DNA from: Candidatus Desulfosporosinus nitrosoreducens
GTDB taxonomy: Bacteria; Bacillota; Desulfitobacteriia; Desulfitobacteriales; Desulfitobacteriaceae
DNA length: 64,000 nucleotides
NCBI RefSeq assembly: GCF_030954495.1
Contig: NZ_JAVHUW010000082.1
Location: forward strand, 237,108-301,107
Reading direction: 5' to 3'
A program made the position numbers and the translations under genes. Below are positions 42,064-50,398 of this stretch, one piece after another; the first letter of the stretch is position 1, and every line of letters begins with the position of its first letter. The notes under the pieces were generated by a model that saw only the letters and a program-made list of their open reading frames with translations, had not been told where the DNA came from and did not search any database.

Positions 42064-44493
42064 CTAAGCCGCTAAATCCTGTTTAGGCCTCTGCTTACGA
42101 GCGGGAAATATAAAGGCAGCCGCAAAAATCAGATAAACCGCCCCTAAAATGACAGGCACATTGATTCCGGAAGTCGCTGAGGCCAGCATCATCCAGCCAT
42201 AACCCAGAGGACTTATCATCTGGATCACATTCCCCATGACCCCTAAAAAAGCGAGAGAATTTATGACCCCAACTTTATCCTTAATCTCCGGAATTTCAAT
42301 AAAGTAATTCATGGCGGCCGGAGAACCAAAGCCATCAAAGAGACCCATCAAAGCCGTGGACAAAAGTATGATGCCAACGGAAGACGATAAGCCGATTATC
42401 AAGATTCCCGCTCCCCCCAAGAGGAGCATTAAGGCAACGCTCAATGTTCTGCCCAAGCGTTTGCTCAAGAGTTTCGCCATAGTTGAGCCCAGGTAAATTC
42501 CGGCAAGGCCATTAAAAAGATAGCCATAGCTGACCATGATGACCGGGAGGTTCATTTTTTGGACATAGCCTGGAATAAACGCTACGATAAACATTAAGCC
42601 GATATTCAAAGGAACCGTGACCATTAGAAAATATTTCAGGACTCTGACATTAAACAAAGCCCGCCAGGTTTCTTTGCCGGATACTTTCTCTTTCGTCTTG
42701 ACAAGTTTCTCGTTTTCTTGCAACAGCTTCCAGGGTATGTTATAGAAAATAAGTCCCAGGAAAAGCAGCAGGCACAAAGCCGTAAACAAAAAAGCATAAG
42801 CTATCCCCGGGGAATTGGCAATAATCGCGCCGATAGAACCACCGCTCATAATGCCGCCCAAAAGTCCGGCATTCATACTGGCAATGTTGTGCCCCGTGCG
42901 CTCTTCCCCGTCGGAACCCAAAGAAATTACCGCATTTACTGCATTTTTGATTCCGGCAAAACCAATCCCGCAAATCATCCGGTAGAGTATAAGCTGGATA
43001 GGTCCCGCCGCTATCACACAGAGCATATTGCCCACTAGCACAAGAACTCCGGAGATACCCAGGGAGGCCCTCAAACTCAGCCGCCGGAAAAGCCGGGTAA
43101 ACAGCATCGAAAACAGCATCAGGGTCAGCAATTCCAGGGTCATCGGCAAAGCAGCCGTTACATCTGTCGACAAGCCTAAAATACGGGCATTCCAATGCCG
43201 CATGAGGATCGCTGAAAAAGGCATACTGGCGTACATGCCCATGAAGGACAGGAAATTCAAAATACGCAACCCGGTTGAAATATCGGCATACTGTTCCGCG
43301 GAGCTGGTGTTAAACTTCTTGCTTCTCCGGAAAATTATTAAATCCGGCAGCCTCATCACCTCATAGATAACAACCGCGGCGACGCTGAGGACGGCAAGAA
43401 ACTCCAGCAGCATGTTTAACATTTTCTCATTCATATAGGCTTGGGATATCTGGATTTCTACCTTCATGTTCTGATCCTTTGCTTCCGGCGCCAAGGGAGC
43501 AGAAATTTGCCAGGTATTGGGCCTTTGCAAAGCCTGTTCAGTATCGGCAACAGTACTATAGAGCCGTATATTCCAGAGCATGGGCGTATCCTGGACCTTA
43601 GTAGTCAGATAATCTGAAAGACCGTACATTTTTTCATAGGGAACTCCTTTCTGATGCAAGGCGGAAATTGAATTCTCTATATAGGTTAAGATTCCCTGAG
43701 CCCCATTAAACAGAGCGCTTCTTGACTTCGTCTGATACTGATTGTACATCAGGGCGCTCTGCACGCCGATGCCCAGCATGATAATTAAAACAGGAACCAG
43801 CCTGATCACACGCTGGTGTTTTGACCAGAAGGCCGGCTTTCCGGGGTTTTTCCCTTCAGGATCGCCGGCAGCCTCATTCTCCAAGGGGGCCCGGAGGAAA
43901 TAAGCCGTCAGCAAGATAAGCATAACCAGCATCGTCCACAAGGATAGTTGGAGATTTTCCATTTGTTCCGGCTTAAGTGCCTGGCTAATAGCAGCTGAGG
44001 GATAAATTAACATAAAACTGCCCGCCAGGACATTATCCTTGTCGAAAATCGGCAGGATCAAGATGTCGTAGGGCGCCTGCATTATCGCCAGATACTTCTG
44101 ACTTTTAGGGAAAGCCGCTATTTTTTCCGCTACCTTGGGGTTTTGCACAGCCGCAAGGTAAGTTGTTTTATCCGCAGAATTGTCAAAGGAGGTATAGAGG
44201 ACTTGCCCCTTACTGTTGGTGATCACTTCTTTCACACCCGCCGGCAGCAAATTGGTGAGTTTGCCAAAGATACTTCCGACATCGTAAAACGAATCTAATT
44301 TCTTGCCATATTTTATGGAACCTTCAATTTCGTTGACCACCTGACCGGCTACCACACCGTAATATTGCTGGGTGATTTCCCGGTAACTGCTTTCAAAATC
44401 AGAGGAACTCATCCACCAGACGAACAAAAGCCCTATAATTATCACCACGGTAAAAATCGCGATATACCATTTGCGGTTTGAACTGATCTTCAA
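42064..44493 (-). CDS. double extracytoplasmic sensor fused to MFS transporter
   Basis: About 809 residues. Span 1 (about 10-30) is followed by an external domain with the SIKYGKKLDSFYD motif, a span near 180-200, a cytosolic linker, a span near 235, a second external domain with KGVPYEKMYGLSDYL, then about 12 further spans forming an MFS fold (GFGSPAAMNYFIEI near the end). The sensor half aligns with the 46584-47639 protein. The start is the TTG with GGGGGAG five bases upstream rather than the TTG six codons earlier. Probably a transporter gated by, or signalling through, an external ligand domain. Confidence 0.75.
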   Translation of the reverse strand: MKISSNRKWYIAIFTVVIIIGLLFVWWMSSSDFESSYREITQQYYGVVAGQVVNEIEGSIKYGKKLDSFYDVGSIFGKLTNLLPAGVKEVITNSKGQVLYTSFDNSADKTTYLAAVQNPKVAEKIAAFPKSQKYLAIMQAPYDILILPIFDKDNVLAGSFMLIYPSAAISQALKPEQMENLQLSLWTMLVMLILLTAYFLRAPLENEAAGDPEGKNPGKPAFWSKHQRVIRLVPVLIIMLGIGVQSALMYNQYQTKSRSALFNGAQGILTYIENSISALHQKGVPYEKMYGLSDYLTTKVQDTPMLWNIRLYSTVADTEQALQRPNTWQISAPLAPEAKDQNMKVEIQISQAYMNEKMLNMLLEFLAVLSVAAVVIYEVMRLPDLIIFRRSKKFNTSSAEQYADISTGLRILNFLSFMGMYASMPFSAILMRHWNARILGLSTDVTAALPMTLELLTLMLFSMLFTRLFRRLSLRASLGISGVLVLVGNMLCVIAAGPIQLILYRMICGIGFAGIKNAVNAVISLGSDGEERTGHNIASMNAGLLGGIMSGGSIGAIIANSPGIAYAFLFTALCLLLFLGLIFYNIPWKLLQENEKLVKTKEKVSGKETWRALFNVRVLKYFLMVTVPLNIGLMFIVAFIPGYVQKMNLPVIMVSYGYLFNGLAGIYLGSTMAKLLSKRLGRTLSVALMLLLGGAGILIIGLSSSVGIILLSTALMGLFDGFGSPAAMNYFIEIPEIKDKVGVINSLAFLGVMGNVIQMISPLGYGWMMLASATSGINVPVILGAVYLIFAAAFIFPARKQRPKQDLAA

Positions 44494-44550
44494 AAAATCT
44501 CCCCCTGTCAAGCATAATGCGGCCGCATTTTTCTGGTTGCCGTGGCCTTC

Positions 44551-45777
44551 CTATTGCTTTTGACTGGTATAGATGTGTTCGCAGGACAGCAGCATTTCAA
44601 AGCTTGGCGTAAAGCCGATCGTTTCGGCCGTGTCCAGGTTCAGGCTTAAATACGGAGAACTAACGTACTCCTGAGACAAATTCCCCGGTTTGGCCCCATT
44701 AAATATTGAGCCTATTGTGCTGGCTACAAAAGCGCCCGAGCCAATATAATCCTGGGGAGAGAGCAAAATTAAGGCGCCATTTTTCACAAAATTGTCTCCC
44801 GCCTGGACAAAGATCGGAATCTTGGCCTGATAAAAGATGGAAAAAAGGTCCTTGATTTTCGAATCGTCCGTAATGATATTGGTGTTTATCAGATAGGCGT
44901 CAATTTTATCGTTTTGGATCATGTTTTGGTAAATATTTTTTAGATTTGCATAATAGGCCCTGATATCTGCCGGGTTACTGCTCGTAAGTTCGGGAATCTT
45001 TATTGCGGTAATCTTAAAGCCATTGGCTTTCGCAGCCTTTTCATAATCGGGAATCGAGTCAATAATTTCGTTGTTAAAAACCATCCCGATATTTTTAAAA
45101 TGGATAGTATCATAATAAAACTGGAGTTGCCGGGTAAAAGCCGCGGGATCAACCTTAGCCCAAATATTTTTATCCCCGGAATCTGTCGCCGATTTAATAA
45201 TGCCCGACCCTATGGGGTCCACACTGCCATAAACAAGCAGCGGCACTCCCAGATTCAGCTTTTTGACAAATTGCCCGGGCCAGGTACCCATGGCAAAGAC
45301 CAAATCAATCTCATGGTTTTGGACATGCTTCCTTAAGCTTTGGGCCACTGCCGCCTCCCCTTGGTCTGCCAGATAATAATTTGTTGAGGTGTTAAACTCG
45401 GCGTATTGGCCCAGATCCTGCTTGGCCAGCCAGTCAACCAAGGCTTTGGCATCGACATTGTCCGCATTGAAGGGTAATGAGTCATAGTTTAGCCAGCCGT
45501 CTTGTTTTAGATTTTCTATAACATAATAGAGCATGCTTCCGGTAACCGGATAAGGATTAATATCGACATAAGCAATGCGGAATTTGCCTCCTCCCGGCTT
45601 TTTAACCGGAGCGGAAGGAAACCTGTGGAGCCCGGACTCGCTGGAAATATCCACTTTTTTCTGATTCTGCACTTGATTGCTTTCCAGAGTTGACAAACTG
45701 CTGCACCCGGAAACAAACAAGGCAGTGACTAAGAACGTGATAAAAAATTTCCTTAAAATGATTCCTTTGTCTTTCAT
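44551..45777 (-). CDS. ABC-type substrate-binding lipoprotein without permease
   Basis: A 408-residue lipoprotein. The signal peptide ends in the lipobox FVSGC (cysteine about 25), so it is anchored outside the membrane. The mature part has the two-lobe periplasmic binding protein fold of the ABC_sub_bind (PF04392-like) group: FRIAYVDINPYP, LVFAMGTWPGQ, PLLVYGSVDPIGSGI. No permease or ATPase gene is adjacent. Placed between the sensor-MFS gene and a GNAT gene, it may deliver ligand to the neighbouring sensors rather than to an importer. Confidence 0.8.
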   Translation of the reverse strand: MKDKGIILRKFFITFLVTALFVSGCSSLSTLESNQVQNQKKVDISSESGLHRFPSAPVKKPGGGKFRIAYVDINPYPVTGSMLYYVIENLKQDGWLNYDSLPFNADNVDAKALVDWLAKQDLGQYAEFNTSTNYYLADQGEAAVAQSLRKHVQNHEIDLVFAMGTWPGQFVKKLNLGVPLLVYGSVDPIGSGIIKSATDSGDKNIWAKVDPAAFTRQLQFYYDTIHFKNIGMVFNNEIIDSIPDYEKAAKANGFKITAIKIPELTSSNPADIRAYYANLKNIYQNMIQNDKIDAYLINTNIITDDSKIKDLFSIFYQAKIPIFVQAGDNFVKNGALILLSPQDYIGSGAFVASTIGSIFNGAKPGNLSQEYVSSPYLSLNLDTAETIGFTPSFEMLLSCEHIYTSQKQ

Positions 45778-45811
45778 TTTCTTACCTGCTATTCTTAGTT
45801 TTTTGTGCCTT

Positions 45812-46591
45812 TTAAGGCAAATATAAGGTGCCGTTTTTCATGCGGTACACCCACAAAATATCCTGCTTTACTTTTGCGTAACCGCTTTTAACTATAGTTT
45901 GAGCTGAGATTCGGTTGCTCTTCTCAATAAACGCGTAAAGAACGGAGCTCTTTTCCCAAAGCACGGCGTGAATTCGCTTTGTCAGCTCACTCCCCAACCC
46001 CCGGCCGCGGAATTTAGGCAGTACAAATACCGGTCCGATTTCCCCATCCTTATGCTGCATTAAATAAGCCGCCTTCTCACCTTGATGCAATAAGCCCAGC
46101 CCGGGACCGTGCACTATCCTGTCAGAAATATACCGGGCATTTCCAAATTCTTTATCGTTATAATTCCGGAGAATGAAGTCCAGCCAATCTATATCCAACT
46201 TGACAACTTCAAAATCACCAATGGCCCAACTATAGGGGATATAGTTCTCTTTCTGCATGATGTACAATTCATACTCACTGACCACAGCCTGAGGAAATTT
46301 CCCTAATATTTCAGGCTTATAATTATTGGGTGTAATCATAAACGTATCAAGCTTTTCCCCTCCCTTTTCCAGCAAGGCTTCCAACTCGTCCCATTTTTCC
46401 GTGGCAATCATATAAGTTCCGCTGGCTTTATCCCGGAGGCATACGGAATCGCCGATCACCTCTGCCTCCTCATGACATTCTCTTTCCACCACATTAATAA
46501 GCGGTGCATATTGTTCCTTGTTTCTCTGTAGTTTGAGCAATAACACTTCTTTGCTTAGATTTTTAGTTTCGCCGGTTACTGCTTTAGGCAT
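45812..46591 (-). CDS. GNAT-fold acetyltransferase with N-terminal extension
   Basis: A 259-residue protein. The C-terminal 130 residues are a GNAT domain with acetyl-CoA loop VLPKFRGRGLGSELTKRI. The N-terminal half (residues 20-120) is a second GNAT-like or accessory domain beginning EVLLLKLQRNKEQYAPLINV. The ATG at 46591 overlaps the stop of the upstream sensor gene by eight bases and has GGAG upstream, so the two are coupled. The substrate is unknown. Its place in the injection cluster suggests modification of a structural or signalling protein, but this is inference. Confidence 0.75.
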   Translation of the reverse strand: MPKAVTGETKNLSKEVLLLKLQRNKEQYAPLINVVERECHEEAEVIGDSVCLRDKASGTYMIATEKWDELEALLEKGGEKLDTFMITPNNYKPEILGKFPQAVVSEYELYIMQKENYIPYSWAIGDFEVVKLDIDWLDFILRNYNDKEFGNARYISDRIVHGPGLGLLHQGEKAAYLMQHKDGEIGPVFVLPKFRGRGLGSELTKRIHAVLWEKSSVLYAFIEKSNRISAQTIVKSGYAKVKQDILWVYRMKNGTLYLP

Positions 46592-47639
46592 CAATGCTGT
46601 TCTCCTTTTCAAGTTTGAGAATTTTTCCGGCGTCTTTCCGCCTGTAGTAGACGGCGGTAAGCCAATAAGCGGCTGAGCCGCTGCACACACAGGCCGACAA
46701 AAGCATTGAAATACGCCATAAAAAGCGGTTAAAAAAACTGTTAATGTAGCCTTGAGATACCGCGGCTGTGATTTTGTTATTCCGGTCCAGAGTTAATGAG
46801 GTTACAATTTTTAACTCACTGATGTTTCTGGCCAGCCAGCCGTTTAGGTCATATATCCGGTCAGCCGAAACTCCTTTGGCAATGATCGTGTCTACTTGAC
46901 TTTGCAGAGACTGAGCCATTTTATCAGCCGCCTGGTGAGCGGCATCATTGACAACAGAGTAAAAACTGGTTAAGACTAGGCCGGAATCAAGGGCGGCGGC
47001 CAGTGTCACGGTGATAAAGAGAACTAAAAGCAATTTTAAAGCGATTGGTTTTTGGGTATCAGGCCGAATCCTTCTTATGATAAAAAGGGCAATTCCCAAC
47101 AGCTCCAGAGCTATCATAAGCGTTTGTACCATGTTCTGCTTGTCGTAGCTTGCAAGCGTATTGTTTACCGCATTCTTGTCAATGCACATAATTAAATAGC
47201 CGACAACAATTCCGCCGCCGTTATTGATGAGTTCTGTCAAATAGTAGTGGCCGGCGTCTTCAGTCATCGTATAGAGTTTCCCTGCCGAGTACTCCGCTTC
47301 CCGGGGAATACTCAAATTAAGCTGTTGGGGGTTCAGCCCGCTCTGATAGAACAGCTTGGCGTCTGTGGCAACGATATAAGCCCCTTCCATATAGGACGAG
47401 CAGGTCTGCACATTCTTAAGGGTGGTCTGCATATCATAAAAATTATCCAACTGTCTGCCGTACTTTATATCGTATTCAACCTGACTGATATACTGGCGGG
47501 CTTCCAGAGAAATGCGCATAAAGGTTAAATCCTCATACACCTCCTGAATAGAGAGATTTTTGATGATCAGCGAAGCGCACATCACAACTGAAAGCAGCGC
47601 CACCAGGGCTAGGGTAAAGCGCAGTTTGATTTTTGCCAT
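46584..47639 (-). CDS. membrane sensor with two extracytoplasmic domains, no output domain
   Basis: A 351-residue protein. Span 1 (about 7-27) is followed by an external domain with the DIKYGRQLDNFYD motif, spans near 170-185 and 198-220, a second external domain with KGVSADRIYDLNGWL, a final span near 308-328 and a short charged tail. The arrangement mirrors the N-terminal half of the sensor-MFS protein at 42064. There is no HAMP, kinase or cyclase, so it must act through partner proteins. Coupled to the following GNAT gene. Confidence 0.7.
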   Translation of the reverse strand: MAKIKLRFTLALVALLSVVMCASLIIKNLSIQEVYEDLTFMRISLEARQYISQVEYDIKYGRQLDNFYDMQTTLKNVQTCSSYMEGAYIVATDAKLFYQSGLNPQQLNLSIPREAEYSAGKLYTMTEDAGHYYLTELINNGGGIVVGYLIMCIDKNAVNNTLASYDKQNMVQTLMIALELLGIALFIIRRIRPDTQKPIALKLLLVLFITVTLAAALDSGLVLTSFYSVVNDAAHQAADKMAQSLQSQVDTIIAKGVSADRIYDLNGWLARNISELKIVTSLTLDRNNKITAAVSQGYINSFFNRFLWRISMLLSACVCSGSAAYWLTAVYYRRKDAGKILKLEKENSIDA

Positions 47640-47669
47640 GATAATTCTCCTGTACGTTTTTTTAGACTA

Positions 47670-48044
47670 TTAAGGAACTTGAACCGTCATTGCAGGAGTC
47701 ATGGTTATCTGGATAACACCGCCGAAACTGCATATCGCTTTGCTGGAATTATTAAGCGCCGGCTTGCCGCCTATCAGTACCGTCGGAGATCCCGGCAGCC
47801 ACGGAGCCGGCATAGGAGTGCAGGGCATCGGTGTCAGAACTCCCAAGGCGGCCGCAGTAGCCGAAGCCACCGCAGGATTGGCTAAGGATGTACAGAGGCC
47901 AAAGGGCAGCGCAGGCAAATCCATAATGGTCGCCGCCGGCTGGTTCACGGCCAGTACCGTTGGTGCGCTGGTTGCCAGGAGCGGTACCGGTGCCGCTCCG
48001 AAAGAACACGTACAGAGAGCTGTATTGACTGTCAGCATTCCCAT
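47670..48044 (-). CDS. PAAR-like spike tip protein (DUF4280)
   Basis: A 124-residue protein of the DUF4280/PAAR-like type: cysteine-containing starts (ALCTCSFG), repeated short beta turns, MPCTPMPAPWLPG and a glycine-rich end (AICSFGGVIQI). PAAR proteins cap the VgrG/gpV-type spike of contractile injection systems and sharpen the tip; C-terminal effector extensions are common but absent here. It is a hallmark of an injection apparatus alongside the baseplate genes. GGGGAGG precedes the ATG by six bases, and a long hairpin lies upstream. Confidence 0.82.
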   Translation of the reverse strand: MGMLTVNTALCTCSFGAAPVPLLATSAPTVLAVNQPAATIMDLPALPFGLCTSLANPAVASATAAALGVLTPMPCTPMPAPWLPGSPTVLIGGKPALNNSSKAICSFGGVIQITMTPAMTVQVP

Positions 48045-48090
48045 GATAAACCTCCCCTGCTTAGTTTCTGAAGTTGAGCCGCTGACTAAT

Positions 48091-48134
48091 CCGCTCTAAG
48101 ACTCCCGCTTCTACAAGCGGTGAGTTAAGAGCGG
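48091..48134 (-). other. long intergenic hairpin upstream of the PAAR-like gene
   Basis: CCGCTT/AAGCGG around a CTAC loop forms the apex, with ACTC/GAGT and CCGCTCT/AGAGCGG below it. The stem totals about 17 pairs. There is no U-tract, so it may protect or attenuate the mRNA rather than terminate it. Confidence 0.4.
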
Positions 48135-48145
48135 CTAAGTCCCTG

Positions 48146-48922
48146 TCAAAGCTCCAGATCAAGCTTATTTTCCCGCTTCACCTCAATCTCAAAGGTCCGC
48201 TTGAGGCTTTTTCCGGCTGAATTCCGCAGCAAAACATCGATACGAGCCTTTTCACCTTTTAAGTCCGGCAGTGCCGTAAAGAAGCCGCCCTCCGCTGAAG
48301 TTGCACATTCCACGGCCTCTACCAAAGGAGTTCCCCGCGCATGGCTAAAGGTTATTCCTCTCGCCAGGGGATACATTCCGTCCTGGCCGGCATATTCGGT
48401 AATAAAGCAAAACTCCCGTTTCTCTTCCTCTTTAGCTTTAATCAGGTAATTTCCCGGTATGGAAAGCTGACGTCCGGATACGGTTGCAAAAAGCTTAAGA
48501 CAGCTGTTCCCGGCTTGAGCGGAATCCTCGGCTATCTTCAGCACCTCACCCCCGTCTTCAGGAAGCAGGTAAAAATGCTGTTCAGCCCAAGCCTCTCCCC
48601 CTCTGGTTATTCTGCCAAAAACCGTTGTCACCGGCCCGCCAAAAGGATATTTCCGCGTTGGATTCAGCATAAGGTGGATCATGAGATAGCCCTTGTTTGC
48701 TTCAGGAATATCCGCAACCAGCCTTTCTGTCCGGAAAAAGGGTGAACCAAGCTCGAAATCAGCTTCACCGGGATCAAGATCTGTAAAGATAAAATAACCT
48801 CCCGCTTTGTATAAGGGCCGTCTCCGCTGCTTGTTTAAAAGAAAACTTACTTCCGGGGCCAGGAGAGCCCTTTTTCGGAAACGATCTGTAAGCCGGAAAA
48901 TGACCGAAATATAGGTATGCAT
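48146..48922 (-). CDS. hypothetical injection-cluster protein, 258 aa
   Basis: A beta-rich soluble protein with no recognised catalytic motif. It begins MHTYISVIFRLTDRFRKRAL. The middle contains HLMLNPTRKYPFGGPVTTVF and the C-terminus has an Ig-like pattern (DVLLRNSAGKSLKRTFEIEV). The position between the DUF4255 gene and the PAAR-like gene suggests a structural or adaptor role in the tail/baseplate. I do not recognise the family. Start ATG behind GAGGGGGG. Confidence 0.65.
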   Translation of the reverse strand: MHTYISVIFRLTDRFRKRALLAPEVSFLLNKQRRRPLYKAGGYFIFTDLDPGEADFELGSPFFRTERLVADIPEANKGYLMIHLMLNPTRKYPFGGPVTTVFGRITRGGEAWAEQHFYLLPEDGGEVLKIAEDSAQAGNSCLKLFATVSGRQLSIPGNYLIKAKEEEKREFCFITEYAGQDGMYPLARGITFSHARGTPLVEAVECATSAEGGFFTALPDLKGEKARIDVLLRNSAGKSLKRTFEIEVKRENKLDLEL

Positions 48923-48943
48923 GCTGCCCCCCCTCTTTAGCGC

Positions 48944-49531
48944 TTACTGTTTCTGGCGAAAATCGACACGTGCGCTGCTTACTCTGCTGCTCACAGTTCT
49001 GGTCCGGTTGGACTCAATACTCAGGGAAGAGAGATAAACGGCAAAAGACGGCTTTATGATCTTGCTGGCAGTGTTCCAGATCTTATTCAGCTCATCATTA
49101 TTGAGCTTTAGATATTGCAGCTGCAATGGAGTCCCACTATTGGCCAGCGACCCTGTAAGTTTGTCTGCAGGAATAGCCGGGGTATCCCATACTATCTGCA
49201 TAGCACGCCCCAGGATGCGGTATTCATCTGTCAGCCTGGTCTGGATAGGCGCTTTAGAATGAGCCGATATAAGAGCGTGACAGCGCAGCTGCATAGAGAC
49301 GTAGCGTTCTGAATTGGGATTGGCCGGATCGAGGACATAACCTGAATGGATGCCTGTGTCATAATAGTGCTCAATATTATAGAGCCAAACCGTCAGTTGG
49401 AAATCCTCAGGTTCCTGAGGCAGACATAAGCCAATCTTTTCCGGCGTATCGATGGGCAAGGGTGTGATTTCTCTTCTGAACAACTCTACGAGAGACTGCC
49501 CGGCTTCATAAATGGCATTATAATCGCCCAT
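48944..49531 (-). CDS. Pvc16-like protein (DUF4255)
   Basis: A 195-residue protein with the DUF4255/Pvc16_N layout: N-terminal YEAGQSLVELFRREI, then FQLTVWLYNIEHYYDTGIHSGYVLDP, RYVSMQLRCHALISAHS and EYRILGRAMQIVWDTPAI. In eCIS particles Pvc16 forms the cap that ends the sheath-tube. Presence of this gene supports a complete apparatus rather than an isolated baseplate remnant. AAGGAG lies upstream of the ATG. Confidence 0.82.
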   Translation of the reverse strand: MGDYNAIYEAGQSLVELFRREITPLPIDTPEKIGLCLPQEPEDFQLTVWLYNIEHYYDTGIHSGYVLDPANPNSERYVSMQLRCHALISAHSKAPIQTRLTDEYRILGRAMQIVWDTPAIPADKLTGSLANSGTPLQLQYLKLNNDELNKIWNTASKIIKPSFAVYLSSLSIESNRTRTVSSRVSSARVDFRQKQ

Positions 49532-49567
49532 TGCTGGAACAACTCCTTTTCGCCAAGTTGCGGCGGT

Positions 49568-50374
49568 CTAATTACTGGAAGAGCGAAAAATCGGATTCGG
49601 TAATTTTTTCAGGGTGCGGGAAATATCTCCCTGCAGGCTGCAGTCTAAGCCGTACAATAACTTGGAATAATCGGCTTTCCCCTCCAGAGCATTAATGCGG
49701 GCTTTTTCCTTATCAGCCTGCGCACTCTCCAAATCAGCCTGGCCGGCCTTGCCGGTTTTAAAGTCATTCTCTGTCTGGTTTAACTTATCTCCGGCCTTAA
49801 TATAGTCTGCAATCAAATTTCCCAGGTTACTGAAGGCGACAATGGCATCGTTTAGTTGCTTCTCCTGAGTCTGGTCTGCCGAGGGGGGAAGAGACAGCTT
49901 CCCGGCATCTGTGATCAGGTAGGCAGCTTGATAGTCAAAGTCGGGGGCAATAGCTTGTCCTGTTAACTTCTGAAATTCTTTTTTGCCATTGTCCACCTTC
50001 ATTTGCTGAAAGTTTAAATCAAATTTGTTCTGCGTAACTTCTTGACGCCAGCTATCCAGGGTTCTGGCGTCAATTTTTCCCATCTTAAACTCCATGTCTG
50101 CTTGGTCCGCTTGCTGCTTGAGCATTGCCTCTTCGGTTTCTAAAGACGCAACCTTTGCTTGGGCGAAATCCAGATCGATTACCGTATCCGCCACATTTAA
50201 AGCGGTCGTGTTTGCTTGCGCAACATCCGCCGCGGACTGTGAATTGACACTCCAGGCGGCCTGAACAGCCTGATTAAGGGTGCCGATGCCTGAATCGGCG
50301 GCAATTAACGGTCCTCCCGGAATTATCGTTAAAATCAAAGATAAGACCACGAATAAGGCAATCTTTTTTCTCAT
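49568..50374 (-). CDS. secreted coiled-coil protein, TolC-like
   Basis: A 268-residue protein with a clear signal peptide (RKKIALFVVLSLILTIIP, cleavage near IAADS). The mature part is almost entirely helical, with heptad-like stretches and repeated motifs such as FKMGKIDARTLDSWRQEVTQ and FKTGKAGQADLESAQADKEK. These match the repeated helical hairpins of outer-membrane efflux proteins. Only one such pair is seen and no beta-barrel segment, so it may be a periplasm-like or wall-embedded helical hairpin. Function in the cluster unknown. Confidence 0.65.
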   Translation of the reverse strand: MRKKIALFVVLSLILTIIPGGPLIAADSGIGTLNQAVQAAWSVNSQSAADVAQANTTALNVADTVIDLDFAQAKVASLETEEAMLKQQADQADMEFKMGKIDARTLDSWRQEVTQNKFDLNFQQMKVDNGKKEFQKLTGQAIAPDFDYQAAYLITDAGKLSLPPSADQTQEKQLNDAIVAFSNLGNLIADYIKAGDKLNQTENDFKTGKAGQADLESAQADKEKARINALEGKADYSKLLYGLDCSLQGDISRTLKKLPNPIFRSSSN

Positions 50375-50398
50375 GCTTGAGCCTCCCGCTATAAATTA

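Noticed and set aside
44551..45777. Part of a classical ABC importer
   Set aside because: No permease or ATPase gene lies within the cluster.
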